From: an uncultured Chloroflexota bacterium
GTDB taxonomy: Bacteria; Chloroflexota; Chloroflexia; Chloroflexales; Chloroflexaceae
DNA length: 64,000 nt
Direction: 5' to 3'
Assembly (NCBI GenBank): GCA_937120965.1
Contig: CAKZKA010000035.1
Span: 1-64,000 of the forward strand
The translations under genes and the position numbers were made by a program. Below, piece by piece: positions 33,861 to 43,600 of the stretch. Each line of letters begins with the position of its first letter. The stretch's first letter is position 1. The notes beneath the pieces were generated by a model. The model ran no database searches. It was not told the DNA's origin and saw nothing but the letters and a program-made list of their open reading frames with translations.

Positions 33861-33996
33861 AGTGGTGTACCAACCGGGTCAAGGGCTGAGGAAACCAGGC
33901 TTCTCCAGCCTCCCTTGCAGGTGCTGGGAGCGCGCTCCGTTCTCCCCAACTCTCCCCATCTTCGAGATGTGCGTGCCTTTGTGCTCGGTGTTCACC

Positions 33997-34674
33997 TCAC
34001 CTCCCGGCTGCGCCGGCCATCAGGCGCAACGGGGCGGCCCCGGGAAACGTGTCGCGGCGGTCCTCGCGACGCGGCTGCGCCACCGCGCGCGCCGCAGGCG
34101 GGTGCTCCTGGGTCTCCAGAATGGTCGCCAGACGTTCCTTCCCGCGCCGAATGTGGCTCTTTACCGTGTTCAGCGGAATATCAAGGATTTCCGCGATGTC
34201 GGTGTACTTCAAATCCTCGAAGTAATGCAGGGTTAACACCAGCCGGTAGTGCTCCTCGAGCTGCCCGAGGGCCAGGCGCACCTGATCGCGCAGTTCGCGC
34301 GCATCGAGCGCCGCGGCAGGATCGGTCCAGCGGTCCTCGTCGGCGATACTCCCAAGCTGGTCGGCCTCCTCGTCTTCGGAGGTTGGGGGCGCGATGGGCA
34401 CCTGGCGTCCGCGGCGGCGCAACTCGTCACGGCACAGGTTGACCACCAGCCGGTACAGCCAGGTGGTAAACCGGCTCTCGCCGTTGTACTGCGGCAAGGT
34501 GCGAAACAACCGGATGAACACCTCCTGCGTCAGATCGGCGGCGTCTTCGGGGTTCTTCAGCACGCTCATCGCAATGCTATACACATAATGCTGCTGGCCC
34601 AGGACGATCTGGGTCAACGCCTGGGGGTCACCCTCCTGCGCCCGGGCGATCAACTCACGCGTCGGTTCTGCCAC
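33997..34674 (-). CDS. ECF-type RNA polymerase sigma factor
   Basis: This 225-residue sigma-70-family factor has region 2 (about 25-90: YSIAMSVLKNPEDAADLTQEVF, cut to NPEDAADLTQEVF, and RFTTWLYRLVVN) and region 4 (about 140-195: DIAEILDIPLNTVKSHIRRG). There is no region 1.1 or 3 of a primary sigma. The chosen start is GTG 34674, because AGGAAGG lies six bases before it; an upstream TTG at 34710 is less likely. The C-terminal 30 residues are Arg/Pro-rich. The following membrane protein may be its regulator. Confidence 0.9.
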   Translation of the reverse strand: MAEPTRELIARAQEGDPQALTQIVLGQQHYVYSIAMSVLKNPEDAADLTQEVFIRLFRTLPQYNGESRFTTWLYRLVVNLCRDELRRRGRQVPIAPPTSEDEEADQLGSIADEDRWTDPAAALDARELRDQVRLALGQLEEHYRLVLTLHYFEDLKYTDIAEILDIPLNTVKSHIRRGKERLATILETQEHPPAARAVAQPRREDRRDTFPGAAPLRLMAGAAGR

Positions 34675-34919
34675 CGTTGACCTTCCTGGCGCTGCGACCT
34701 GCCGTGGCAATCGCGATCATCCGGCCAGGGGGCTGGCCCGGTGGAGCGATGGACCCGGCGGACGCCGCTGCGCCGTCATTACTGCTGCACTGCGCCCAGT
34801 ATGGCACAGATCGGGCCTCCCAGCATCACTCCACGGGCGGAGAGTCACCCCGGACTTTCGTCAGAAGGAACCCTACTCAAGGACTATGACGAACAACCGG
34901 CGGCAGGGGTTGCAGGGCT

Positions 34920-35132
34920 TCAGGGGACGGGATCGTAACCGCCGCGACCCCAGGGGGCGCAGCGCAGCAGGCGTTTGAGGGTCAACCAGCCACCCTTGAA
35001 GACGCCGTACTTGCTGATCGCCTCGATGCCATACTGGGAACAGGTCGGCGTGTAGATGCAACTGGGCGGCAACCAGGGGGAGATTGCCAGTTGGTAGAAG
35101 CGGATGAGCTTGATGGCCAGCCAGCGGAGCAT
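34920..35132 (-). CDS. yidD: Membrane protein insertion efficiency factor
   Basis: The 70-residue YidD family protein is a short amphipathic protein that assists YidC-dependent membrane insertion. It shows the family core [30 protein letters not shown] and [19 protein letters not shown]. All three conserved Cys are present (C25, C31, C58 region). It usually lies between rnpA and yidC; here neither is near, so the gene has been relocated. ATG 35132 is the only plausible start. Confidence 0.95.
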   Translation of the reverse strand: MLRWLAIKLIRFYQLAISPWLPPSCIYTPTCSQYGIEAISKYGVFKGGWLTLKRLLRCAPWGRGGYDPVP

Positions 35133-35262
35133 AGGATTGATATGGGCGATGGGTAAACTCGCCCCGACGTGGGTAACTGGTTCCTTAACAACCCGACAGC
35201 CTCATCGCCCGGCATACGGCCTGCTGGCGGGGTATGGGCTTGTCGGGTTGCGAAAGCGACAC

Positions 35263-35898
35263 TTATTCCAGAGGTTCCTTGCCGATCGTAAAACTGCACG
35301 ATGCAGCGCCCTGGCCGATGCACGAGCACTGCTCCACAGCGAAGCGGCGCCCACCGGAGACCCAGGCCGTTGCCTCTTCGATGATCCCGCGCGCCATGTA
35401 GAACACCGGGCCAGGCTCGGGGCGCGTAATGCAGTTCGAGCAACGGGTGATATGATAGATGAACTGCCCGCGCTCCTCCTCGACGTGACTGGACTGATCG
35501 CTGAAGCGGTCGAACGTCTGCGCCGTAGCGTTGAGCACGATCTTCAGCTTCATCGTGATCGGCATCAGCTTGAGCGCCAGGTCAGCCATCCCCAGGAGGG
35601 GACCGAACTCCTTCAGCCCGAGGGTAAACGCCACGCGCCCCATCCGCAACTCGAGGCCGCGCGCCCCGCGGGGGCCATACATCGTCCCCAGGGCTACCGA
35701 AGTGGCGGAGATAGCCTCGAACGGAAACTCGCGCTTCAGATCGTTCGGCGGATAGGCTTCGAGGTACTGGGGGAGATCAGCCAGGCGGAGCAGCGCCTTC
35801 ACTCCATTCTGGCCCATAACCTCTTCAAGCGAAAGGAACGTGAGCCGTCCGATTTTATTTGGGTAATGCAGGCCACGGAATTCTTCTACTGACGTCAT
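35263..35898 (-). CDS. V4R (4-vinyl reductase) domain protein, BchJ-like
   Basis: The 211-residue protein ends in a V4R domain: HITRCSNCITRP, then VEQCSCIGQGAASCSFTI (cut to CSCIGQGAASCSF). This is the Cys-rich ligand pocket shared by BchJ, XylR-type sensors and TRAPP-like proteins. The size fits BchJ-type proteins tied to bacteriochlorophyll synthesis in phototrophs, but no other pigment gene is nearby, so a general small-molecule-binding role is equally possible. AAGGAG lies about 11 bp before ATG 35898, and an extended -10 lies at 35962-35970. Confidence 0.75.
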   Translation of the reverse strand: MTSVEEFRGLHYPNKIGRLTFLSLEEVMGQNGVKALLRLADLPQYLEAYPPNDLKREFPFEAISATSVALGTMYGPRGARGLELRMGRVAFTLGLKEFGPLLGMADLALKLMPITMKLKIVLNATAQTFDRFSDQSSHVEEERGQFIYHITRCSNCITRPEPGPVFYMARGIIEEATAWVSGGRRFAVEQCSCIGQGAASCSFTIGKEPLE

Positions 35899-35961
35899 GG
35901 GCTCTCTGGCTCCTTACACAGCTATGCAGAGAACGGCAGTATTGACGCTGCGACGCAGCAC

Positions 35962-35970
35962 AGTATACCA
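35962..35970 (-). promoter_or_regulatory. Extended -10 promoter of the V4R gene
   Basis: Read on the minus strand, TGGTATACT gives a TGn-TATACT extended -10 about 64 bp before the ATG. No clear -35 is seen. Confidence 0.4.
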
Positions 35971-35992
35971 GACGACTGCTACCACTGCGGCA

Positions 35993-36502
35993 CTAGCGCA
36001 CCGTTTCCCAGACCAGATGGGCCAGTTGAGGCAGAATAAGCCGTTCCATCGCCAGGCGCACAGCATTGGTGGAGCCGGGCAGACAGAAGATCAGCGCCTC
36101 TCGATAGACGCCAGCCGTGGCCCGCGAGAGCATCGCGGCCGGGCCGATCTCGCCGTAGGAAAGCATGCGGAACAACTCGCCAAACCCCGGCAGTCGTTTT
36201 TCCAGCAGGCCGTCAATCGCCTCGAAGGTGCTGTCGCGGCGGGCGATACCCGTGCCGCCGTTGGTGATGATCAGTTTGCACCCTTCCGCCGCATAGGCGC
36301 GCACCAGACCGGCGATCTCCTCCGGTTCGTCGCGCGCTACCGCGTATCTTACCACATCATGCCCGCCCTGTGTGAGCAGTGAGCGAATGATGGCCCCGCT
36401 CTCGTCGGTTTCGGGGGTCCGGGTATCACTGATCGTCAGCACGCCGCAGCGGATGGCCGTGGCGGCCTCCCGGGCACGCTGTTCGTGTTCCTGATGTCCC
36501 AT
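35993..36502 (-). CDS. moaB: Molybdenum cofactor biosynthesis protein MoaB/Mog
   Basis: The 169-residue MoCF-fold protein adenylates molybdopterin or aids molybdate insertion. Motifs: GVLTISDTRTPETDESG near residues 19-35, KLIITNGGTGIARRDSTFEAI (cut to ITNGGTGIARRD) as the nucleotide-binding loop, and FCLPGSTNAVRLAME. ATG 36502 follows AGGAGA at good spacing; upstream in-frame sequence is repeat. No other moa or mob gene is in the window. Confidence 0.92.
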   Translation of the reverse strand: MGHQEHEQRAREAATAIRCGVLTISDTRTPETDESGAIIRSLLTQGGHDVVRYAVARDEPEEIAGLVRAYAAEGCKLIITNGGTGIARRDSTFEAIDGLLEKRLPGFGELFRMLSYGEIGPAAMLSRATAGVYREALIFCLPGSTNAVRLAMERLILPQLAHLVWETVR

Positions 36503-36520
36503 AGGTCGTTCTCCTGATGT

Positions 36521-36850
36521 GAACATACGGGGAAACCGGGTTTCCCCAGGCCCCTGCCAGTGGGAGCGCCAGCCGCCCTCAACCGCGGTTGGGGGTCTGG
36601 GGAAACCGGGTTTCCCCAGACCCCTGCCTGTGGGGGCGCCAGCCGCCCCCAACCGCGGTTGGGGAACGGGGAAAGCGGGTTTCCCCAGGCCCCCGCCCAT
36701 CGGGGCGCCAGGCGTCCCCGACACCGTTGGGGAACGGGGAAACCGGGTTTCCTCAGGCCCCCTGCCGGCTGGGGCGCCAGCCGCCCTCAACCGCGGTTGG
36801 AGAAAGGGGAAAGCGGGTTTCCCCAGGCCCCTCCCTGAGGGGAGGGGAAT
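36521..36850. repeat. Five-unit 70-bp tandem array of P1-P4 modules
   Basis: P1 copies start at 36529, 36599, 36668, 36736 and 36806. Each 68-70-bp unit carries P1, CCCCTGCC, a GGGGCGCCAGCCGCC stretch and P4 (CCTCAACCGCGGTTGGGG and variants). Units differ by scattered changes, several of which keep the palindromes. The array fills the whole gap between murT and moaB. Confidence 0.93.
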
Positions 36851-36851
36851 G

Positions 36852-38294
36852 TTACGCTTCCCAGAATTGACGCGCCCATCCGCGCCGGGCAAGGATGTCG
36901 CGCAGGTCGAGCATGGCGGTGTAGGTAGGCAGCACGAAGAGCGTGGCGCTGGCGGGCAGAGCGTCCAGGGCTGCGTCCACGGCGCGCTCCAGGTCGGGTT
37001 CGAGGCGCATGTGCGCCTCGGGTACGCCGGCGTATTTGAGCCGCACGGCCATATCTTCGGCCCGCGTGCCGCTCAGTGTCGCCAGCGCCAGCCGCCCCGC
37101 CAGCGGCTCGAACTCAGCATCCCACAACCACGAGACGTCGGTGCCATCGGCGAAGCGATCGTTGATGGCGATGAGCACGTGCAGCCCGGCGTCAGCGGTC
37201 CGGCCGTTGGCGTTCGGGTCGGTGTGGGCTGCAGGCGCGCCTGCGTCCACGAGCATGCGCACGGTCTCACTGGCGCCGACGGGGTTCTTGATCAGGGCAA
37301 TCAGCATGGGCGCGCCGCCCGGGCCGGCGGTGAGGCGCTCGATGCGTCCGAAGGCGGCGCGGAAGCCTTCAAGGGCCGCGCGGGCCTCTGCCGGCGCTGC
37401 GCCCAGGGCCAGCGCAGCGGCAAAGGCTGCCGTGGCGTTGATGGCGTTGTACAGACCCGGCAGGGGCAATTCGGCCTCCAGCGCGCCGCCGGGGTAGAGC
37501 AGGTAGAGCTGGCTTCCCCGGGTGCCGTGCAGGTGGAGCCGAACGAGCCGCACCTGGGCCTCGGGGCGGCAGTGGCCGCAACGCGGGCAGTGGTAGTGGC
37601 CGATGTGGGCGTAGAAGGCCAGATCGTACACGTACCGCTCGCCGCAGCGACGGCAGAACTGCGAGTCGGCGATGTGCGCCCCCGCTCCCAGGGCGTGCTG
37701 CGCATCCTCGAGGCCGTAGTAGACGACCCGCGCCCGAAGGCCGGCGCCCAGGTCGGCCACGGCGGGATCATCGGCATTCAACGTTACTGTGGCCTCGGCG
37801 GGCAGTTCCGCCAGGGCCGCGCGCCAGGCCGCCGCCACCGTGTCCACCTCCCCGTAGCGGTCGAGCTGATCGCGAAAGAGGTTGTGGATCAGCACCAGTC
37901 GCGGGCGGGTCTCCGCAATTGCCTGGGGCAGCGCGGCCTCGTCGGTCTCGAACAGGCCGATGGTGGCGCGGGGGCGCCCGCGCCAGTCGGTGTTGGCGAT
38001 GGCTGTGGCGGTGAGGCCGGCAATGAGGTTGGCGCCAGCGCGGTTGTGCAGCACACGCTCGCCACTGGCGCCCAGCATGTCGGCCAGCATGCGACTGGTG
38101 GTGGTTTTGCCATTGGTGCCGGAGAGCAGCACGACGCCGTGGGGCAGCGCTGCCGCGAGGACGCCCAGCACGCCCGGGGCCAACCGGCGCGCCAGGCTGC
38201 CCGGCAGGGTGGTGCCTCCCCCGAGGCGCAACTGCCGCGAGAGTGTGCCGGCGACTTTGCCCGTTACAATGGCCAGGGGTATACGGAAGAACAT
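36852..38294 (-). CDS. murT: Mur ligase family protein MurT (lipid II isoglutaminyl synthase subunit)
   Basis: The 480-residue protein matches MurT, the ATP-using subunit that with GatD amidates the D-Glu of lipid II. The Mur ligase P-loop is SGTNGKTTT (58-66). A four-Cys ribbon is inserted (C214, C217, C236, C239), which is typical of MurT. The C-terminal DUF1727 region ends with LPTYTAMLDLRDIL. ATG 38294 gives the family start; upstream frame is repeat. The glutaminase partner gatD, nearly always adjacent, is not found here. Confidence 0.92.
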   Translation of the reverse strand: MFFRIPLAIVTGKVAGTLSRQLRLGGGTTLPGSLARRLAPGVLGVLAAALPHGVVLLSGTNGKTTTSRMLADMLGASGERVLHNRAGANLIAGLTATAIANTDWRGRPRATIGLFETDEAALPQAIAETRPRLVLIHNLFRDQLDRYGEVDTVAAAWRAALAELPAEATVTLNADDPAVADLGAGLRARVVYYGLEDAQHALGAGAHIADSQFCRRCGERYVYDLAFYAHIGHYHCPRCGHCRPEAQVRLVRLHLHGTRGSQLYLLYPGGALEAELPLPGLYNAINATAAFAAALALGAAPAEARAALEGFRAAFGRIERLTAGPGGAPMLIALIKNPVGASETVRMLVDAGAPAAHTDPNANGRTADAGLHVLIAINDRFADGTDVSWLWDAEFEPLAGRLALATLSGTRAEDMAVRLKYAGVPEAHMRLEPDLERAVDAALDALPASATLFVLPTYTAMLDLRDILARRGWARQFWEA

Positions 38295-38319
38295 CGCTGC
38301 TGTCTGCGCCACGCAGGCA

Positions 38320-38415
38320 TAAAGGCTGGGAGGGCTGGGCCCTCCCAGGCCCTCCCGGCGCGGAGAGCTTGCCAACCCGGCAGGCAGGAGGGTGGGGAAA
38401 CCCGGTTTCCCCACG
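38320..38415. repeat. P2 and P1 upstream of murT
   Basis: A P2 relative (GGGAGGGCTGGGCCCTCCC) lies at 38328-38346 and P1 at 38394-38412, followed by GCTCACCTCA. It separates murT from the nuclease-like gene upstream. Confidence 0.85.
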
Positions 38416-38450
38416 CTCACCTCAGGATCGCGCGACGCGCGGCCCGGCGC

Positions 38451-39224
38451 TCAACGCAGCCCGGCCTTGCGCAGCGCCGCGGCAAGCGGATTATCGTCGT
38501 CGTCCTGATCACCCTCGTCGCTGGTGGCGTAGAGCGAGGAGGTCGGGCGGGCCTCCTCCGCTTCCTCAGGCTCCTCATCGTCGGCTTCCCAATCCAGCGA
38601 GAGATTCTCGGCGCCGGCTATGGTGATGATATCCTCCACGCCGAAGCGCAGCACGTCGATCCGCTCGTTGTCGGGTTCGACCTCGAGGCGCTCGATCAGC
38701 CGCAGTTCGGGCACGGCGAGCGTAACTTCGCTGAGCAACTCCGGGCGCCGCGGCGGTGGCCGGTCGGAGGCCATTAGCGCCTCGACCTCCTCGGTGCTGG
38801 TCGGAATGCCCGTATCCACCAGCAGGACAGTCACCCGAACATTGGGGTAGAGCAGTTTCAGGATAGCGCGGGTCTCCTGGAGTTGCCCGACCGCCCGGCG
38901 CAGGGCGCTGGCGGTGCGACTGGCCTTGATCTCGAAGACCCAGGCGCTGCGATCGGCGATGTGCAAGGCGTCAAGCTCGCGGTACTTGATCACCCCGCGC
39001 TTGTTGCGGCGCTCTTCGTAGGCCAGGATGCGGCGTTCGTCGAGTTCAAGGCGCTCGCCGAGCCAGGCGCGCAGCGCGGCTTCGGCCTCGGCGCCGAAGA
39101 GGTCGCGCTGGCGCGGGGGGCGCATAGCTTTCTGGTTCTTGCGCTGCAGCTTGAAGCTCTCAACGTAGGCGCGGTAGTATTTGTCGTCTTCGGTGATCAG
39201 CCGTGGGCGGCCATACGTGATCAT
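38451..39224 (-). CDS. Putative PD-(D/E)XK nuclease-fold protein
   Basis: The family was not named. The 257-residue protein has a core consistent with the PD-(D/E)XK restriction-like fold: an upstream Glu in LRAWLGERL, then YRELDALH with D near residue 85, and WVFEIKAS with the ExK pair near residues 96-99. A helix with Gln (VGQLQETRA) follows in the position of the QxxxY motif. The last 60 residues are very acidic (DDEEPEEAEEARP, DEGDQDDDDNP), perhaps a DNA-mimic or interaction tail. It lies between proC and murT with no partner visible. Confidence 0.6.
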   Translation of the reverse strand: MITYGRPRLITEDDKYYRAYVESFKLQRKNQKAMRPPRQRDLFGAEAEAALRAWLGERLELDERRILAYEERRNKRGVIKYRELDALHIADRSAWVFEIKASRTASALRRAVGQLQETRAILKLLYPNVRVTVLLVDTGIPTSTEEVEALMASDRPPPRRPELLSEVTLAVPELRLIERLEVEPDNERIDVLRFGVEDIITIAGAENLSLDWEADDEEPEEAEEARPTSSLYATSDEGDQDDDDNPLAAALRKAGLR

Positions 39225-39343
39225 GGGTGTGCTCGAGTGCTTGTCAATATATCGCTGCGCGGCCGTATACCACCTCTGCCCGGTTGGTGCGCCCGCGCGG
39301 GGAGATGTGGGGGGCGCGCACGCCCTCCAATGAAGACCATGGG

Positions 39344-40165
39344 CTATCCGTTCGGCTTCCCCAGCTCAACCGAGCGCCGGTAGGCGGCCCAGATAGCGTC
39401 GGCGAGGACGGTGCGCATCCCCCCCCGCTCGAGTTCGGCGAGGGCCGCCGCGCTGGTGCCGCCCGGTGAGGTGACGGCGTTGCGCAACTGGGCCGGATGC
39501 GCGCCGCTCTGGATGGCATAACGCACCGAGCCAAGCATGGTCTGGAGCACCAGTTCTTCGGCGATGCGCCGCGAGAGGCCCAGGTGCACGCCCGCGTCAA
39601 TCATAGCCTCCATCATCAAGAAGAAATAGGCCGGACCGGTGCCGTTGATCGCCGTTGCCATATCCAGGTAGGCTTCGGTGTCAACGAACAGCTCGTGGCC
39701 CAGGGCGCCCAGCACCGTGCGCGCCCAGCCGCGCTGGCTCTCGCTCACCTCGGGCCCCGCCGTCCAGACGGTCATCCCTTCGCCGATGATCGCTGGCGTG
39801 TTGGGCATGCTCCGCACCACCGCGGGATGTTCGAGCGCCTGGGCGAAGGTGGCGATGGTTGCCCCGGCGACCACTGAGATGGCCAGATCCTCGTCGCGCA
39901 GGGTGCCGCGCAGGGGTGGAAGCACGCGCTTGAGTTGCTGGGGTTTCACGGCGAAGATCACGACCCGGCCCCACTCCGCGGCGGCGACGTTGTCGTGGCT
40001 GGTGTGGACACCGTAGCGGGTCGCCAGGTCGCGCCGGCGATCCTCGCGGGGATGGCTCACCAGGATCTGCTCCGGTCCCACCAGTTCCTGGCGCAGCAAC
40101 CCGCCGATGATCGCCTCGCCCATCGCACCAGGGCCAATAATGCCAATTCGAAGGTCTTTTATCAT
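39344..40165 (-). CDS. proC: Pyrroline-5-carboxylate reductase
   Basis: This 273-residue last enzyme of proline synthesis reduces pyrroline-5-carboxylate with NAD(P)H. The Rossmann motif is IGIIGPGAMGEAI (cut within the first 20 residues). VRSMPNTPAIIGEG and the C-terminal signature AVTSPGGTSAAALAELE follow. ATG 40165 gives the usual start; ATG 40192 lies upstream but adds a basic non-family segment. The gene stands alone; proA and proB are not in the window. Confidence 0.95.
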   Translation of the reverse strand: MIKDLRIGIIGPGAMGEAIIGGLLRQELVGPEQILVSHPREDRRRDLATRYGVHTSHDNVAAAEWGRVVIFAVKPQQLKRVLPPLRGTLRDEDLAISVVAGATIATFAQALEHPAVVRSMPNTPAIIGEGMTVWTAGPEVSESQRGWARTVLGALGHELFVDTEAYLDMATAINGTGPAYFFLMMEAMIDAGVHLGLSRRIAEELVLQTMLGSVRYAIQSGAHPAQLRNAVTSPGGTSAAALAELERGGMRTVLADAIWAAYRRSVELGKPNG

Positions 40166-40479
40166 TCGCTTGCTCGTATGGCTGCGTCGCACAGTCCAGG
40201 GCTACGACCGGGTTCCCGGTGTCGGCGTTGCCACCCTTTGCGCGAGAGATGGGAGGGCCAGCATCTCCCAAACCTTCCCCCGGGCAGGGTCGTGGAGACA
40301 GCGGGCTTCCCGTATTTTTTTCATCGCCTGCGACGATAGCACGGATAGGAGGTGTCTGTCAACCCGGACACGGCGAAAACCGGTGTTGCCCATACAGGTG
40401 GGCAACCGGCGACATTTCGATACGGCCTGCGGCCTCCTCAGGGCGCGTGACGGCGGGCCGCGAGCTTGCTCCGCCGGCG

Positions 40480-40618
40480 GGGAGGGTTTGGAAGGGCGCA
40501 GCCCTTCCAAGAACAACTACTTATACCAATTACCGTTGATGATACCGCATTGCTTGAAGCGGTTTTAGGCGTTATGCTGCCCAGCGTGGCAATCCACAAT
40601 CCAAAATCCAAAATCTAA
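40480..40618. repeat. P2-like hairpin and short ATCCAAAAT repeats
   Basis: In the gap 40166-40625 there is a worn P1 (about 40290-40310). A P2 relative with compensated arms (GGAAGGGCGCAGCCCTTCC) lies at 40490-40508. A run of ATCCACA/ATCCAAA/ATCTAAA units spans about 40590-40618, just after the stop of the addB-like gene. Confidence 0.75.
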
Positions 40619-40625
40619 AATGGTA

Positions 40626-43600
40626 TTAGAGAGACCTCTTGGTACGATTCACGCGGCAAATCGCGGCGAAGGCGCACGCTGCGGGGCACTCGTCGGTGGG
40701 TTTCACCGGGAACATGCCTGCGCGACTGCCGGTGACCGCGGCAGAGAGCCGTTCGCGCAGGGCCGCCTCGGCCTCGGGGCGCTCGGCGGGCGTCAGGGGC
40801 CGGCTGCGCCGCCCGCTGCCGATCATCAGAAATGCGGCTCGGGTCACCTCCTGCCCCGGCGCGGCCAGTCGCTCGGCTGCCAGGACGTAGAGGGTCAGTT
40901 GCACGTCCTGGCCCTTGAGGATTCGGTCGAGCGAGCCAGGATCGCTCCCGCTCTTGTAGTCAATCAATGCCAGGCGCCCCTGGTCGTCCTGGTCAATACG
41001 GTCAATCCGTCCCGCGACCAGCACGGTTCCCGCCGGGGTCTCCAGACGCAGGGGCGGCAGGCCCCGGCCCGTCCCGAAGCCTGCTTCGACACCTGCGGGC
41101 CGGAAGCTCTCCCCATCGCTCGCCTCGCGCAGCCAGCGGCGCACGGTTCGCTCGAGCGCGGCCTGCGCTTCCTGGCGCTCCCAGTTCCAGAAGGGACCCG
41201 GCTCGAAGCCGTAGGTCTGCGGCGCGGCGTCGAGCACTTCGCTGGCGGCCGCGCTGAGGGCGGCCAGGATCTGCGCTTCGTTGGCGGCGTCGAAGGGCTG
41301 GCCGGAACGCGCCCAGTGCGCTCCGGCGCGGGCGAGGATGGCGTGGTAGATGCGGCCGCGCCCGGCCCGGGCCAGGCCTTCCTCCGGGTCGTCGCGCGGC
41401 GCGAGCTGCAACACGTGGGCGGCGGCGAAGCGGTAGGGGCAGAGGGTGTAGTCGTTGATCTGGGTGGCGCTCCAGCGGTACCCTGGTCCAAAACGCTGCT
41501 GAAGCGCCGCCAGCGCCGCCGGGTGTTGCACCAGGCCCTCATAGGGGCCATGCGGCGCCAGGCTGGCGCGCTGCCGCTCGACCGCTATGGCCCGGCGCAC
41601 GTGGTCGGTCAGGCCGACCGGCGCTCCGGGCGGGGCCTGGGCCAGGTCGCTCCCCCGGGCGACGTGGGCGATCAGGGCCTCCTGGGGCGAGGCGGCTTCG
41701 GTTGGGTCGGGCGGGCTGCCAGCGCGGATCTCGCGCGTTTCGACCCCGGCGGCAAAGAGGTCAACCAGCGCGCGCAGGTAGGGCGAGGGGCGAATCTCGT
41801 TGCCGCGTTCGTCCAGGCGCGTGTAGGTCAGGGTCAGCCCGGCGCGCGCCCGCGTGACCGCTTCGTAGAAGAGGGAGCGTTCGTCGCCGGGGTCGGCGGG
41901 GGGCGGCGCGGCGCCGCGCATAGCGAGCAGCAGCCGCTCGCGGCGGGTGTAGAAGGGCGGCTCCACCGCGGGCGCCGGGATCTCGCCTTCGGCGACGCCC
42001 AGCACCACCACGTGGGCGAAGGCGCTTCCCCGCGCGGCGAGCATCGGCAGCACGGCGACCTTGCCGGCCTGTGGCGTTTCGCCGCCGTCGCGCAGCCCGT
42101 CGAGCAACCCTCTGAACTCGGCCACAAAGGCGGCCAGCGTGAGGGGCGGTTCGTCCAGCGCGCTGGCGACCTGCGCCCGCTCGTCCAGGAGGCGTTGCAG
42201 CGCCACACGCTGCGTCTCGCTGAAGGGGAAGCGCGCCAGCTCCGCGCCCGCCTCGGGGGTGGCGCGCGGCTGCCAGCCGAGGAGCCGGCGCACCCAGGCC
42301 ACATACGTTCCCGGCGCAGCCAGGGGCGGCGCGGCGAGCCAGGCGGCAAAGGCGTCGAGCAGGGCCAGCACGTTCGCGGCCTCCTCCGCGGTGACGGGGG
42401 GCTGATCTTCATCGTCGGGTAGCGGCGGCGCGGCGCCGGCAAGCGCCGTCAACGCACCGCGGAGGCGCTGCAAGCCGCGGGCGGCTCCGCCCCCGCGGGT
42501 CGCGCGGTCGAGCAGCGCGGCGGCGGTGGCGAAGCTGGGGATGGGCGGCGCGCTGGCGCCGAGCAGCGCCGCCGGATCCAGCGCGTCGAAGGCGCGCCAG
42601 CACTCCACCAGCGCGCGGCGGGGGTAGTCGGCGAGGGGTAGTTCGAGCAGCGCGCACAGCGCCGCGACGGGCGGGGCCGCGCTCAGGGGCCGACCCTCGA
42701 ACACCGCCACCGGCAGTGCATACTCGCTGGCCACCTCACGCACCAGCGCCGGATAGTGGTCGCCGCCCCGGTAGAGCAGCGCCACCTCCTCGGGTAGGAC
42801 GCCGGAGGCGAGCAGAGCGCGGACGCGACGCAGCGCCGCCCGCACTTCCCGTTCCCGATCCGGCGCGCCGATGATCGTCACCGCGCCGTCGGCGGCTGCC
42901 GATGGCGCAGGCTCAAGGTTGAAGAGGTGGCGTTCGATGTGCGCCAGGGCAGGAGCGAACGTGGCGCGGCGCGGTACATGCACGCTGCGCACCTCGGGCA
43001 GCGTGGCGCACAGCGCCTCCAGGGCGCGCACGAAACGCTGGTGCGCCGGACGCTCGCTCGTATCGCCGGTGAGCGTGATCAGTGCGCGCCCCGCGCGTCG
43101 CGCCAGCGCCTGCACCAGGCTCAACTGCACCGGCGTCATCTGGTCGAAGCCATCCACCACCAGCAGGTCGAGGTCGTGCGTCAAACGCGGATTGGTCGTC
43201 ACCAGCTCGCGAGCGTGGGCGATCAGCCCCTCCTCATCGGTCATCCCCAGCCGGTCGAGGGCCGTCAGGTAGGCGCGGTAGATCGCCGCCAGTTCGGCGT
43301 CGTAGGGCGTTACCCCGGCGGTTGCCAGCCGCTCCGGGGCAATCGCGCCGGCGCGCAGCTCGCCGATCAGGCGCAGCGCCTCTTCCACCAGCCCGTGTCT
43401 GGCCGCCACCGCGGCGAATTGGGGCAACGTGCCCGCCGCGACCTCGGCGCGCAGCGCGGCGCGCAGCGCCGTGGCGCGGGCGGCCCGGCTCGCCAGCCGG
43501 ATGCGCGCCCCGCCAGCGCGCGCCAGCACGCCGCCCACGTGCGTGAACGTCCCGGCGATGAGGCCGGGCCGCGGGAGCCGCGGCTTCAGGCGCTGGTGGT

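Noticed and set aside
35263-35898. Calling the V4R protein bchJ outright
   Set aside because: No pigment gene is nearby, and V4R domains occur in many unrelated sensors.
36519-38777. Plus-strand open frame over murT
   Set aside because: It begins in the 70-bp repeat array and then lies antisense to murT; the product is low-complexity and matches no family.
40620-42422. 600-codon plus-strand frame over the AddB-like gene
   Set aside because: It is a GC-rich antisense shadow without motifs; the minus strand has Walker A, nuclease and Fe-S motifs.
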